Source: Arenicola marina (Eukaryota > Annelida > Polychaeta > Arenicolidae). Taken from it: 64,000 nt of DNA. The translations under genes and the position numbers were made by a program. The stretch spans positions 46,536,959 through 46,600,958 of the forward strand of contig OZ025252.1 of the NCBI GenBank assembly GCA_964019135.1, given 5' to 3'. This document shows positions 12,487 to 25,294 of the stretch, one piece after another (within the stretch, counting starts at the first letter, position 1; every line of letters begins with the position of its first letter). Under the pieces are notes generated by a model. It saw nothing but the letters and a program-made list of their open reading frames with translations. It was not told the origin of the DNA and ran no database searches.

Positions 12487-13064
12487 TTTAAACATATTTT
12501 ATTGGCAATTGGAAAACAGGCACACTGCCTATGTGAATTCCTCTTGCTGAACTTGAATCAATTGCTCATACATACATATATACATAACAGTTGCGTACAC
12601 CACAATGTAGTGGAAATTCGATAAATAATACATTCAGGCATAACATTAAGATACGTGATATTTAAGGGAAACGTTTGGAGGCTACAATGAAGTCGTGAAC
12701 TGCTTGAAATATACAACGGTTATCGTCCATTGATAGAGACGGATTACCAAAAAGAATGATGCCAATTGACACTGAGGATAGAACATGGATTTTGCGAAAT
12801 AAAATATCTCTAAAGTTCGTATAGAGTGGGCACCCGAGGAAAAAATGAACGCAGTCCTCCTTCTCGGCTCCGCAGCGACAACTCGGGCTGTCTACAAGAT
12901 TCATGTTAAACAAGTGAGATTTCATTGCGCTACAGTTCATGCGAATACGCTCGTGCAATACATTGACTCTTCTGTTTCCAAAGTAATACAATTTGCGGTT
13001 ATCAGTTACATTTCCGGACACCGTTTTATGAATATTTAAAATTGCTACTTTAAACGCTTTTAGA
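12487..13064 (-). mobile_element. 5'-truncated LINE inserted in unit 2
   Basis: The minus-strand frame ending at 12662 carries the post-RT domain of a non-LTR retrotransposon: KLYYFGNRR, VLHERIRMNC, then CRCGAEKEDCVHFFLGCPLY, a CxCG-E-D-HFF-C knuckle. A 3' UTR of about 175 bases follows and ends in AATAAAATATG next to 12487. Units 1 and 3 lack this DNA. It is flanked by TTTTAGTGTTAGTT (about 12474) and TTTTAGAGTTAATT (about 13060), one copy of which is present at the empty sites, as expected for a target-site duplication. The frame stays open about 65 bases past the right flank, so a deletion in units 1 and 3 of a once longer LINE is the alternative. Confidence 0.75.
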
Positions 13065-13490
13065 GTTAATTCCATGGTTGTAAGGTACTTAATAATAGGC
13101 TGTAATTTACTGCTGTTGTATTTATGCACATAACAAAGGTAATTATGTGGAACCCTCCATTATGCACTGATTAACGCCAAGGGTTTTACTCTCCTTGGCG
13201 GTGGCTCGATTCATACACGCTATCTACCTTCAGTGATGTGTCATAGAGAACTAGGATTATGTATGCTATTAGCTTAATCTTTACGATTTGCACATGGGCA
13301 TTCGACAGCCAGCTTAATACAACAGTAAGACACAGATCCCATGCTCTCCTTCAGAAAAAAAGTGGACTTTAATTACCCGCCGGGGATACGACTGCGCGCT
13401 GCCTGTCTCACTCCCCACTGAATAGTAGGATGGCCCTTTGCCTCTCCAACCAGACATAATGACTAATCAGTAATCAGCTAAAATTGAAAT

Positions 13491-14105
13491 GAATCTATTC
13501 GAAGATAAATTCGCAGTTTGGCATCCAATACACCACTGTATAGCATTTACTGTGCCTCTAGTACCATACCTGACGAATGCATTTGAGTCTGATTAATTTG
13601 AAGCCCTGTCACTTTCCAACTATATTTCCGAGTGCGGTCGAGGTCAAAGGCGTGAAGCGTTTTGAATTCTGCTTTTTGCTTAACTCTTTCATTGCGATCA
13701 TTCGACAACGGAATGTCTATATTCTTCAAATTCTGCATCGAAAATTCAATATTCAATCTAAAAATCCCTCTAAGAGTATTCGTGACTGCAGGACCTTTGG
13801 GCCAACCTAGGCTGTGAACCGGCCAACAGCTGCTCGCAGCATAAAGTCTGTTTCGGACAGGCAGGCTGGTTCCCAGCGAAGGGTCAACCGTGAGGTGGGC
13901 GGTGACGTGGGGCGGAGGTGATGTCAGGAGCGAGCGCCCTCTGCTGGCAGAGTGCACAGAACTCTGTCGCGGCACTGCGTATACCAAAGCATCGCGAAGC
14001 AAACAAACTGATCACGGTCACCACTAAAATTAACATTTGTTGTAAATTTATTTCACGGGCAAGAGACACTGTTTGGCAGTCTGGCATGGTTGGAGGTGAG
14101 GTGTA
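13491..14105 (+). mobile_element. Dispersed repeat, copy A (class unknown)
   Basis: It is present only in unit 2, replacing the SINE-like segment found there in units 1 and 3. Roughly 13494-13970 is matched in reverse complement at about 56330-56800, including GGTGGGCGGTGACGTGGGGC, GGCGTGAAGCGTTTTGAATT and TTCGACAACGGAATGTCTA (all with small changes). It carries the CTCF-like motif GCGCCCTCTGCTGG at 13934-13947. There is no coding signal. The exact ends are unclear. Confidence 0.7.
13934..13947 (-). promoter_or_regulatory. CTCF-like motif in dispersed repeat
   Basis: On the minus strand it reads CCAGCAGAGGGCGC, which fits the CTCF core consensus at every position. It was brought into unit 2 by the dispersed repeat. 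Confidence 0.4.
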
Positions 14106-14196
14106 GGACTGATTATTATTTGTATTTTGACCTCTTTAGTTTGGCGGGAAAGAGCTCGACATGCAACTTTAAGGTTCTTAACGTTTTAATACTGAG

Positions 14197-14524
14197 CAGT
14201 GGCGGATCCAGCGGTACGTGCTCCTGTGCCCCCCCCCCCCCCCCCCGACCCCGCCCCGTTTGATAAAATAGAAAATAGGCGAAAAAAGGCACGTGCCTCC
14301 CCTCTCCCGCATTTTCTGAAGAAGGAAGCACAGGGGGCATAGTCACAATCCTTTCTGTACAACTTCCATCCCGACTCCCCGCCCCTGTATTGCACCTTAC
14401 CAGCACCCGCTCCTCCCTCCCCGGTTGCAAGTTTCTCAGTTGATCGTCGCCTGAATAGTGCTTTATGAAATGGTGTCCCCTCCCCCCCGCCCCCTCCCCT
14501 CCTCCATTCCTGGATCCGCTACTG
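14197..14524. mobile_element. hAT-like MITE (unit 2)
   Basis: The ends are inverted: CAGTGGCGGATCCAG on the left and TCCTGGATCCGCTACTG on the right. ACTGAG flanks the left end and CTGAG the right, a probable target duplication. The interior is poly-C rich and holds no transposase. CAGNGGCGGATC ends are typical of hAT-type elements (family knowledge); the class is an inference. An orthologous copy is at 26506-26848. Confidence 0.65.
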
Positions 14525-17500
14525 CTGAGCGTATGTTTTTATAAACAAGCGGTGTCACGACACATGGATTGTTATCGATATTTCATTTTACTTATACATG
14601 GAAGTATAGAACATATATCTTCAATTTACATGGTATTAAAACTCATATGAAAATGGATACAAATCTTTTCTAAAGCCAACATTTACATAAATAACTATTT
14701 ACAAGAAAAACCATATGAGTCTTAGCGTAGTCGTGCCAAACGTGGGTAGTACTAAGACGCCTTCGCTGCCAACAAACAACACGATTTTTTCCAATTCGGC
14801 CGCCGCTCAGGGGTTTCCGGAAGCTACCATGGCAACCATTGAGAAACACCAGTAGACAGGAAACAGGGGTACGTCACGCGCGGCTTCCAGCTTGGGGCTA
14901 ATGCAATTTGTGAAGAGCTAAAGCTAGAAACAACACCGGTTCACCTGGCTGTGAGGACGTGAGTGGCGCTGTATCGGACCCCCACAACCACCAAGGTCTG
15001 CAAATGTTTGGTTTCGGGAGAAGGGCAACCAGGGTGGAGATAATATGAATACGGTACACGGATATCGCAAGGTATAGAAGAGACGTGGAAAGCACACGTC
15101 GGTCAAGGAAACGGAATAATCTAGCAATCTCTGGTGTATAAATCATCCCCGAGGGGGGCAATTAATATTCAACTATAACCAAATATTCTGTTGTTGTTAT
15201 ATCTGGTATTGCAATATGTGTGTCGTTGTGACATGTTATTCATCTCGTGCTACTCCTCTTCCACTCAGCACGGGTCATTTGGTGTGCAGGGGTCACCGAA
15301 TACATGGTCGACTACTTTTATCTTTGAATGAACCCCACGCCCCCCACCACCCCATTGTCTCCTTTTGATCTCTCGACACCCCCCGCCCCCACTCACCCAG
15401 CACCACACACCACACACCACGCCCGCCAGCCAACGACATGAACCCCAACCCGTCCTTTTGTTATACTCCTCATCCATTATCAGAGCAGCCGAGCGGCTTC
15501 GGGCAGCAGTCACCAGCACAAGATATGCTTCTTCATACATGCGCACATTATTATGGTCATACATGGAATGAATATTACATGGAATAACCAGGCCGCTATT
15601 ATAATCCGCTGCACAGTCTCATTATTGGCGGTGCGGTCTGGACAACAAAGGCGGGCAATAAAACAGGCGGTCACATAGGCATTGCCCGCGACTTTTGTGA
15701 CAATTCCAGACAAGTTGGTCCCACAAATATGTATAGAGCCCCATCACGCCTCCATGTGGTCGCGTAGGCATCGACCGACTGCGCACCAACGCGTATAAGA
15801 CTCAACAGTTGGCGCCCATGGCTAAATATATACTGGTAACTTTATATATAATACTGATTTTACTGGACCATTAGTATGGCAGCAGGGCCAATATTGGCCT
15901 TTCAACTGCTGGTAAGGAGGCTTATATAGGAATACATGAATAATCATGGCGTTCTGTTTTTTCGGTATGATGCTTTTAAATCATCTTCTTCGCCCAACAA
16001 GCATCATGCCTCGTCCCTCTAAACTGCTTCACAAATCATGAGATGTGCCGCTGTTTAACGTTGTTGACGGTACATTAGCTAGAATACCTACGAATGCAAT
16101 GGAAGATAATCGCAGTTGTGATTAATGCCAAAAAAAGCCAGCGATATCCAATTGCGAGGACCGCGTTTAAGCTGTCAGCGCCATGCCAAAACTACTTCAT
16201 CGGGCGTTTACTAACTGTGATTTACTATTTGGCATTCAATATTCGACATATGGCTCAGACAGAAGGACACACTTTTACTGGCGCATGTCATAGCTTCTAC
16301 ATACATGCTAGGTGGGAGGACAGTGACGATGCCCAAGAGAGACGCGTGTTTATTACAAATGTTTACTGATGCAAATAGTATTCTGCGCGTACATACATAT
16401 ATTATACATTTGTGTTTTTTCGCAAATGATGGTTATCTGAAAACTTCAAGCACTTGAACCTTAGGACGAGCAGGAATAAAGAAGCCCGGTATCAACTTGT
16501 GTCTGCGAAGCTGAACGAGGCTCCCGCTGTTGGACTTGCGGGATGGGAGGATAAATCCACCACATGCTTTATATTGTTGTGGACGTTCTGCAAGGAAAGT
16601 TAAACATTTAGAGTTTCTGGGAATGAGCTCGGGCGCAGACTGGTATTGACACCGAAGGACTAATAATGAAATAATCTCCGTCGTGTGCATCTCAGTCTAC
16701 TAGATTAGCTCCCGCTTGCCTAATATTCCTTGGTCTTGATATTGGGACTATCCCCGATGTGTCGAGGTCAAAGATCCCGCCCCGTGGAAAGGCATAGGAG
16801 GAGACCACTTGGGCATAATAAGCCGTATTATGGGAAGCGACGGTGCATCATGGGGGATTGTGGGAGGGTAGCGGTAGTGATGGCGATGGCGCTATGATTC
16901 TGCGCTGTCATTGGTCAACGTCAATACGTTGTGATTGATGTGAGATATGACGGATGAGTTTGTTGATTGATCGAAACCGGGAGAGGAGCGAGTTTTCCTC
17001 TATCACGCCAACGGTCACGAACTGCTGGGATGGGACATCTGCCCTCCCCGCGACAATCCTGAGCTACTCCCGTAGCCTCTAGCAGCAGCACCCACGTTGG
17101 AAGGGCGGGGGAGGGGGGCGGCGAGGGGGTGAATCCCCCGGCACTCGCCGGCACGCGAAGAATCCCCCGGCACTCGCCTACATCATCCACGGGCACCATC
17201 TTGATGCAGTCCCCCAAGAGGAGGAGGGAGATAACGCTGGGTAGCGGCACATGGCCCGCTCTGTCCCCTGTTGTTTAGCCCATGCAGAGAAGCAGACACG
17301 CTGCGGTCATTATCGCGTTTGGAGCCATCAATTGCGCCACATGAACGTCAATTGGCGAGCAGCGTCAGTCCCCTCTTCCTTCTTGTTGACACAACCATAT
17401 GACGCGTAAAACATACGATGCGGTATAATACATCTGTAACCGGGTAGGTTCGGAGTATGTCGGAAGATTCCGGACGGACGAAATGCCGAAACAATTGGGG

Positions 17501-19084
17501 AGCTACGCACGAAATTGCCGAATCACAGAAAAAGAATAAATATTCGCCCGGGGCGGCGCCCCTTACAAAAATAAAAGTAGTACGGATTAGGTAATGTATC
17601 ATTTATGCCATAAACCCGAAGGCTTAATACCGGATGGAATCTAATATCGAGCTTATGCTCCTGGCATAGCGCTACCCCCCCCCCCCCCACCTCCACCCCT
17701 CACCTCCCCCTACAATTATACAATTGACTAACAGGGGCGGACTGCCGATAATTCTCAACGTTCTAAATAATAGTGTCAAATGGAAGGTTAACATAAAGGT
17801 GGTGAAGGAAATGCAACATGTGTGCCACATATAACGATAGTTATGAGCCAAAATCCAGGTTTGGTTTGAAACCCCAGGAAGCGAATCTTAGGAACAACAA
17901 TAGCAAGGCTTTATGCAATGTTCCAATTATACATTGACATGATTTCAATGTCAAACAATCGGACAAAACGTGATTTCATCGACATTCCAATGCCGAAAGT
18001 ATTTACATGAAACGTATATAAATGGTAGTAGAAGCCTGGCAAACATGATCTGGAGCCCAACGCATTGATATCTTGGTCCACCAGGCCTGTATGATATCAA
18101 CGTGCGACGTACAGCGCAACATTAAATAGACGACAAACCACATTGGATGGAAGCACAATTCCGATTACGTGGATTGACGCGTTAGTCTGTCTGTGGCAGT
18201 CGGAGATTGTTGCATACATCCTGCTGACACACTTCAGACCCGTACACAGCATCTTCGTCAAAATAACGACAAGTGACGCGACAGTAAAATCGTTCTTATA
18301 ACCGAATTTGAAAATGCGGGGGCCATTAATTTATTATTCAGCTCCCGGAAAGGAGTCCCCGAGAGAATAGTGCCATGTGGCAAGGCTTAGCACTGGGTGC
18401 ACTTGCTAGGCTTGGGGCAGGTCCCCGGCGGTGCGCGTTTGGCCGAGGGAATGGCAGGACGAGACAGTGACGTGCGACGAAGTAGAGGAGTGAGCAGGTG
18501 AGTGTGGGTGAGAGAGAGAGAGAGAGACAGAGGCGGGGGGGGGGGGGGGTATTGGAGATGGCGGTTCATGGATATGTAGCTTGAACTCCAGAGGGAATGC
18601 CGCTCGGCATCTCGAAAGAATTATGTTGTCGAAGAGAAATTTGTCATATTCCAAGCGCCCTCCTCCTTTCATGTCTCCCCCACCCCACCCCTACCTCATA
18701 CCCACTACCTCATATCCGCACACCCCATACCCCTCGTCAGTTGACTTTACCAGAACCCTTTGTTTGCCCGAACGTCTGTTCCTCAGCCCACGGCCGGTAT
18801 GACTACTTCCACGTGACACATAGCTGGTAGAAAGCCATCATGACTGCCTGGCACACAATTTTGTTGCGCGTGGTCCAACAAGCGGCTTGTTGCAATGTTT
18901 TTGCTCTCTCTTTCATCTGCGTACTGTACGTGTTCCTTTGTCTCATATGTTTTCCGTTCACCCCGAATGTCTGGCGGGTGTGTTTTATTGAGATATTAAT
19001 AATTGACAATTGTTTTGTAATGCCACATCTACGATTCCATGTATCTATACCATGACATATCTTTCCTTAATCATGCAACAGTGA

Positions 19085-19345
19085 ATGTCAACCCACAACA
19101 ACAATTATCATAGAAGCGTCAAGTTATATACTTTAGATAGTTCTCAAAGTTATTTTGCACGGCGCCTTTGTGATCCAAAGGGTCTGAAGGAAAATGCGCT
19201 GAGACGTCGCCCAATAAAGGCGTGTGAGTGCAAAACATGGAGGCACATTGGCTCAGTGGCTTATTGTGCTGCAGACACTATAGACTGCATTTCCATCGAG
19301 CTAGGAGCGTTTTTTTCCACTGTTTTAGGGTCATTTTCTACCTGA
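19085..19345 (+). other. 86-codon open frame shared by units, doubtful gene (unit 2)
   Basis: Same length and borders as the unit 1 frame at 9537. The C-terminal LGAFFSTVLGSFST is nearly unchanged. No domain or signal peptide is recognised. Listed for completeness only. Confidence 0.2.
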
Positions 19346-20105
19346 CTAAGCCCCTAGTGGCTGTCTTCATCGTAACACTAAGGAACGAGAGGAGCGGAGG
19401 AGGGATTGGGGGGATGAAAGTAGGGTGACTAAGCTAGTTGGCTTGAACTTGATTTTGACGGCTAGATTTTATTACGAAACGACTGAACTATAGAATTTTT
19501 ACCAGCACTGCGACGAGCGATAGAACAAATATGATATTAATACTAAGTTGGCGTTATATGGCGTTCTATATGGTCATTGCCTTATTTTCATTTTGAAACT
19601 GGCAGCTTTAGGTACATGAAAGTAAATCCAAGAATGTCAATTGACATGTCACCGGAGTAAATCCCCAAATACCAATCATATATTGGGCCGCCACGACACG
19701 GTAAATAAGTTTCATTCCCGTTGCGATGTTAATTCTGAAGCATAGCCTGGCAAGGCAATATGTATATTATATATAGGGATATCTTATATACCTATGTATA
19801 ACATATATATGTCTTATATATGTCTATATACATACACGTATATATTTTCCAGTCGTTACAAAGGCTATTCTCATATTTGCGTTAACTCATGGTTACATTA
19901 CATTGAGCACTTTTGTATGCAGGCTTGGTTGGGCTGGAGAGACACTTCCAAGCAATCGCCGAACACTAACAACTGAAGGAGCCAACACTATTGTACGGCA
20001 GGGGCCAATAAAATGCTGAAAATTGTCGACAGCCCTCTGTTTGTGGGTCTTTTTCATTCCGCGTTTACCGCCACCGGATATTGCGTATAATGGGCCGTGG
20101 AGGCA

Positions 20106-20119
20106 CCGCCAGGGGGCGC
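20106..20119 (+). promoter_or_regulatory. CTCF-like motif (unit 2)
   Basis: CCGCCAGGGGGCGC, identical to the unit 1 motif and at the corresponding unit position. Confidence 0.4.
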
Positions 20120-21837
20120 GCGCCATCGAGGAAGGAGAAGTTGACCCTGCCACACTGATTGCGATCAACCGGAAGTTCCACACAGACAATCGCGAGATTA
20201 GCGTGACTGCCCATTGCACGGGGCAGCCGCAAGTAGCCCGCTGGAGGGTAGGCATATGAGCAACTTTCTCTCATTTCCCTGGGAATGACGTCACGTAGAT
20301 ATTTGGTTTTCACACCATGGATGACGAATAGGCAGACAGTTTATTTAATCACCATCTGTAGTAACTGCTTTGATTAAAAGTTTAGGTTTAAGTTTTGGTG
20401 GAGGAACGCTGTTTGTGTGGGCATAATTGGTAGGGTTCTCATGAAGGTAACACGCGGTTTTTGGGTCACTTAATTGTTCTAGTCAACGCGAAGGCTATCC
20501 CCTGTGGTCGTTAGGCCTGTAAACGGTTCAGACACAGACACTTAGCCGTTGGTCTTCAATCGAAGATGACGGGTGGTAACGTTGTAACAGAGAGCCGTTG
20601 ATACTCTCAATGATTTGCTGGAGCAGTCTCTCAGGCTTTCAAACTCCTGACAGTTGGAGACAAGACACTTTGTGATGGATGCTGACAAATAAAAGATGCA
20701 ATGATATGCACCGATATAATATGGTATGACCGATACGCTAGGTCGTAGTTGCACCTGCTTATCACACGAATATACGCATGTGTCTTAACGAAACTGTGTA
20801 GCCAATGGGCTTTGATCGTATAAGGAACCAACTAGTTGCCTTCATATAACTGTGTCACCGTCGTATTTCATCGATGAACCACTTTGCAAATGTCACACAT
20901 TATCACAGGTTTTATTGAATGTTACCATTAGGTTTTGGTATTGGCAATCATGAAACATTTGTATTATGAGACATATAAATGTTTGTGATTTAAACAGAGT
21001 TATGTAGATGGCATTAGTATTCACATTAAAACAGTAGTTGTGTAGAGTGGAAAATCAAATTCAATTAAAGTTTAAATCAGCCTACAAGACGACAACCGCA
21101 TAACTCTAAAGGCGCTATTAAGGCAGTATGCTACTTTTCCAAATACGGCGAACATTTCTGATTTTTTTTCACCAGACATAGCTTCTCTGGTGAATACTGC
21201 TAACATCGCAGCAAAAAATGATATGACATCCAAACGGAAATGAAGTAAATAGATAATAACCTTTCCACCGTAAAGCGCCCTCACTGACGCAGAATGTTGC
21301 CGCGAGGTCTCTCTCGAGGCTCCGCCCAGCGGTAGATATGATTCAGAGCCTTGTCGATAGAAGGCAGGCTGAGCATTTTGTTCACCACGTATGACGGTAG
21401 AGGACTTGATACGGTTGGACGGGGCTGGGTGGTGAATTGTGGGCGGGGGTGCCCGCGAGTGGGGAGTCATTGGGATAGAAGTAGGTGGCATTACTGACGT
21501 GGTAAGATCGATCAATATTTACTTCAATGGCCGGATATGGAGTCATATATTTCAATAGTTTCTTTTTTTCCCAAGATGAAACCCGAGTAGCCAGTCTGAT
21601 CGAACATAAAACATTTGTCTTTATGTCCATCCTGGTGCTATTCTCTCCTTGTATCCAGCTGCTATGCTGTGTTTTTTTGCATGTGTTGCTTATATGATAA
21701 TACTTATGTTGTACAAGTATTGTCGAAAGCATTGAGGTAGAGAATAGGCCAACACAATTATTGTTTTTGTAGTAATATGTTTGCCTTAAAATATGTATGT
21801 GTATGGATTACTTGAAGTATGGTTAAAACTAATTATT

Positions 21838-22140
21838 ACCGAACTAAAAATAATTCTGTTTCGTCAACGCGCATTTAATATGGCGGGCTATGACAAAATA
21901 CTTGAGCAGTTTTATTGCATCCACATGTTGGGGTATTGAATAAAACCAGTGTGAAGGATGGCTGCTTATGTCTAGCGTTATGCTAAGAACTCCGTGTTGC
22001 TCTCTGATCTCTGGTATAACCAAAGGTAAATACCTAATGGCGTAGGCAAAAATAACGGAATGATCAATTATCTGAGTAAGCGCAAAATTTGCCAAAAAGT
22101 TGCAAGCTCATTATCTTGCTATGCGCAACAAGACTTCGAT
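21838..22140. other. Insertion private to unit 3, unclassified
   Basis: Unit 1 reads from GGTTAAAACAAATTATT directly to TAGGCGGAGG. Unit 3 has about 300 additional bases between these points. A minus-strand frame of 83 codons (21844-22095) spans most of it (LPLVIPEIREQHGVLSITL in part), but I recognise no family. Confidence 0.5.
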
Positions 22141-22573
22141 AGGAGGCGCGGTGACAAATATATATGGCCCCTGGGGGAGCAGGGGGATGGGGGGGGGGCG
22201 GGGCGGGGGGGGGGTGGGGTAGCCATGTCGCAAGTCGATTTTAAGAGAAGGTCCAAGTCGCATATCAAACTAAGACTGGATGTCACAAAAGAATGTAGGG
22301 CCCTATACATACTATTAGCTAGAGTACGGATATAAGTGTCAACGGGTCATCATAAACGCACCGTGTACAGATAAATATCTCGACTATCAAAGGATAACGT
22401 TTTAGAAATGCAGCGCTTAAAGAAAGACAAAGTTTGTATATAAATTTATGTATGGTAATTTACTATGATCTTGATCAGTTTACTTGCTTTTGTAGCGAAT
22501 TTGCATAGGGGAACTAGCCGAATGAGAAATAGCACGACATTTGCAAACTAGCGTAATTGTAGGAAGAAGTAGG

Positions 22574-22587
22574 CCGGCAGGGGGCGC
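22574..22587 (+). promoter_or_regulatory. CTCF-like motif in LTR fossil
   Basis: CCGGCAGGGGGCGC lies about 85 bases inside the LTR-like insertion of unit 3. It is not part of the original tandem unit. Confidence 0.3.
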
Positions 22588-22907
22588 TTGGGTGAGATAC
22601 GGTAGTAAATATCCGCCAGGACAGGAACGGAATAGGAGCAAGTTCGGGAGAAAGAAGATTTTTAAAGGATTCGAGTATTGATCGCCAGTATATTTATAAA
22701 TGGTTTATGTATCTTTTTAGGAAAGTTGTTAAGCAAGTTTCCCCAGAAGTTTGAAGGATAATGATGAGCATTTTGGCCCTATTTTTAAGTGTAGAAATAC
22801 AGTTTCTTTTATTATCGCTCATTGGTTAGTTTAGGGGGTAGCTTCATCAGAGTTAGCGTCCCTGGGATAGGGCATGCATCACAGCCAGACATCAGTTGGA
22901 GGGGGGA

Positions 22908-23046
22908 CAGCGCAGCGCCAGCGCACCTCTCAATCTCTCTCTCTCAGCGCAACGCCCGCGCACCTCTCTCACTCTCTCCTCTTAGCGCAACGGCCGCGCA
23001 CCTTTTTCACCCTCTCGTCTTAGCGCAACGCCCGCGCACCTCTTTA
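22908..23046. repeat. 38-bp minisatellite, about 3.5 copies
   Basis: AGCGCAACGCCCGCGCACC starts at 22946, 22984 and 23022, an exact 38-base period with pyrimidine-rich spacers. It lies inside the LTR fossil. Confidence 0.85.
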
Positions 23047-23595
23047 CTCATTTATTTGAGTCTGCTATTTTCTTTTATAAGTATTTATGTAGTATCAGGA
23101 AGGTAAAATGTGGGAACAAGCTTGTCTTGGAGGTCTAGGTTAGAGAGCTATATTCTGGAGGTATATTTAGAGGAATCAGCAGTGGAATATAGAGAATTGA
23201 CATAAGGAATAGGAGAAAGGGTATGATTTAAGAGGTAAGAGAAATGGTATGACTTAAATGAGAGATTGATCCGACCAGCAATTAGGCTATAATAAGTTGT
23301 ACAGCATGTGCGGTGATATTTGAGTTTGTGATATCGGTGGTTCTTTGAGATATGGTTATGAATATATTTACTGAGATGCTGATTTCATATATATATTTTA
23401 GTTTTATTGATAGATTGGTCATACATTTTTATGTGGTGACAGCGACTGGTTGAGTGAACCCGGAATCAATCACTTGAATTATAACCACTTTCTTGTTATC
23501 TGATTGCTGGGTTATTTAAGCTAAGTTTAACTTATGCAACCGAGAATGCTTTGTTATATCGAGGCTTAAAATGCCCCCTTCCTGATATCACACCA

Positions 23596-23942
23596 CTCGG
23601 CACGCTTCAAGTTTGGTGACAGCAATACGATTTGGACAAACACACACACACTCGGCACGCTACAATTTGGTGACAGCAGTTGGCTTTGGCCACACACACA
23701 CAAACACACACACACACACACTCGGCACGCTACAATTTGGTGACAGCAGTTGGCTTTGGCCACACACACAAACACACACACACACACACACTCGGCACGC
23801 TACAATTTGGTGACAGCAGCTGGCTTTGGCCACACACACACAAACACACACACACACACACTCGGCACGCTACAATTTGGTGACAGCAGTGGGCTTTGGC
23901 CACACACACACAAACACACACACACACACTCGGCACGCTACA
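23596..23942. repeat. 70-bp minisatellite, about 6 copies
   Basis: CTCGGCACGCTACA starts at 23596, 23651, 23721, 23791, 23861 and 23929. Each full unit contains TTTGGTGACAGCAGT, TTTGGCC and a (CA)n tract. The middle copies are almost identical, showing recent homogenisation. Open frames read on both strands (CVCVC, THTHTH) are artefacts of the CA tracts. Confidence 0.9.
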
Positions 23943-25294
23943 CTTTCACTTGTTTACTTATTTGCATACTGCACTATGTCGTTTCTCTACCATTGATTTT
24001 GTGTATGTGTATTTACCAGAGGCTGTGTGCCTCAAGTGTGAACTACGCAATTAACTTAACTAACTTAACATTTTGGAACGAGAAGGTGGCACGTAAGACG
24101 AGAAAACATAAAACATCAAGGCACATGTAGGATATAAATGCCAACTGGCGAATGTATTTCCGGTTTTGCTGATTTCTTCCGTGCGGCAATAATGATATTT
24201 CTGACATATATTTTATCACGAGGTATTATAAATGTAATGCAGGAATATACATCGTACAGAATACATGACTTGGTACCCGATGTGTACCCATTATAACTTG
24301 TTATAAAGCGATGCTATGGGCCGGTGTGCACTGCCTTTTCCATGCGAATTTGAGTGAACTCGCTTAATTCGCAAAGGCTTTGTTGCGTAACAACCTGGCA
24401 TGCCAGGCCAGACAATAAATAGGACTGCTAAAATGTTCATAATCATCTGAAATATAAGCTGTCATTCCGTTATACTTGGAACGGAAGATGTTTGGAGACA
24501 TCTGGTGTGTTTGGTCTGTGAAGAAAGATACTATATAACCAACGTACCCCTGACAAAAGAAACGTTGAAATCGGACACCTGAGCTAACTCCACGCGCAAG
24601 CTTGATGAACCCATGCAGGAATCGGTTTCTAACCTGAAACACGCAGTGTCTACTTTGTACACTAGATGTCGCTAAGGGTATCTGGAACAGTATACTACCC
24701 CCTGTCGACAGAGTAAAATGCCCTTGTGTGTTGTGAGCGAGTACAGGTGACCGTCCATACAAGGGTTAACGCCCCAACATGCTCAAGGCGTCCTGGTGCA
24801 CTCTCCATCTGCCACAAAAGATCAATGGCTAATTTTCTTTCCATGATTTGTTTCTTTCGGTTACACCGCCGGCCATCTTTTTCTTCTTTCCAACGGCACA
24901 CATTGTAATTCTTCGAGTCCAAATCACACATCCTGGATATATATGTGGGAACGCCTCAGGGTTCTTGGCAGTGTTCATAATTAAAGCTACATCACATTAT
25001 TTTGAATCGTATTATATATTTTTGTCATATTTATCATGAAAGGTGTTCCACGATAAGCTTAGGACTACATTAACTATGTATTACAAGTAATTATCGTTAT
25101 TAATATGGCTTGCACACGTCGCATATCCACCATTAAATTTCTTCGTGATATACGTGTTATGAGTCCATAACACTCACGTCATTGTGTATTCGCCTAGAAT
25201 GCTGATGGTCGCACTAAATACGGTCGAGTTTGTTTAGCCTCGATGACCCTCTATTTCTTCTCCTGAGAGATTTCACACCGTGAGAGGAGGCAGC

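Larger units (their letters stand above)
10990..20880. repeat. Giant tandem repeat, unit 2
   Basis: Second full unit, in the same orientation as units 1 and 3. Its left border is a deletion junction near 10985-11000: the sequence goes from AATCACCATCT directly to TAGATGTGTACAGGGC, whereas the unit 2/unit 3 junction has about 650 more bases (20360-21040). Private features are a LINE insertion at 12487-13064, a dispersed repeat at about 13491-14105 replacing the SINE-like segment of units 1 and 3, loss of about 700 bases equivalent to unit 1 7330-8130, and loss of the 125-base block present in units 1 and 3 (10348-10473 and 33906-34031). It shows many single-base differences from both neighbours. 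Confidence 0.9.
22491..23942. mobile_element. LTR-retroelement fossil (LTR with amplified end)
   Basis: A fossil with LTR-type ends TGTAGCG at the left and CGCTACA at the right, flanked by CTTT on both sides (a probable 4-base target duplication, as used by Ty3-like elements). There is no coding part; it is broken or reduced to the LTR. Near the right end the LTR terminus and a following TTTGGTGACAGC primer-site-like motif are repeated in a minisatellite. A second array of 38 bases lies inside. It is private to unit 3, so younger than the tandem duplication. The family is an inference. Confidence 0.55.

Noticed and set aside
23566-24130. Long open frames rich in CVCV or THTH on both strands
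   Set aside because: They are translations of (CA)n tracts in the 70-bp minisatellite and have no gene-like composition.
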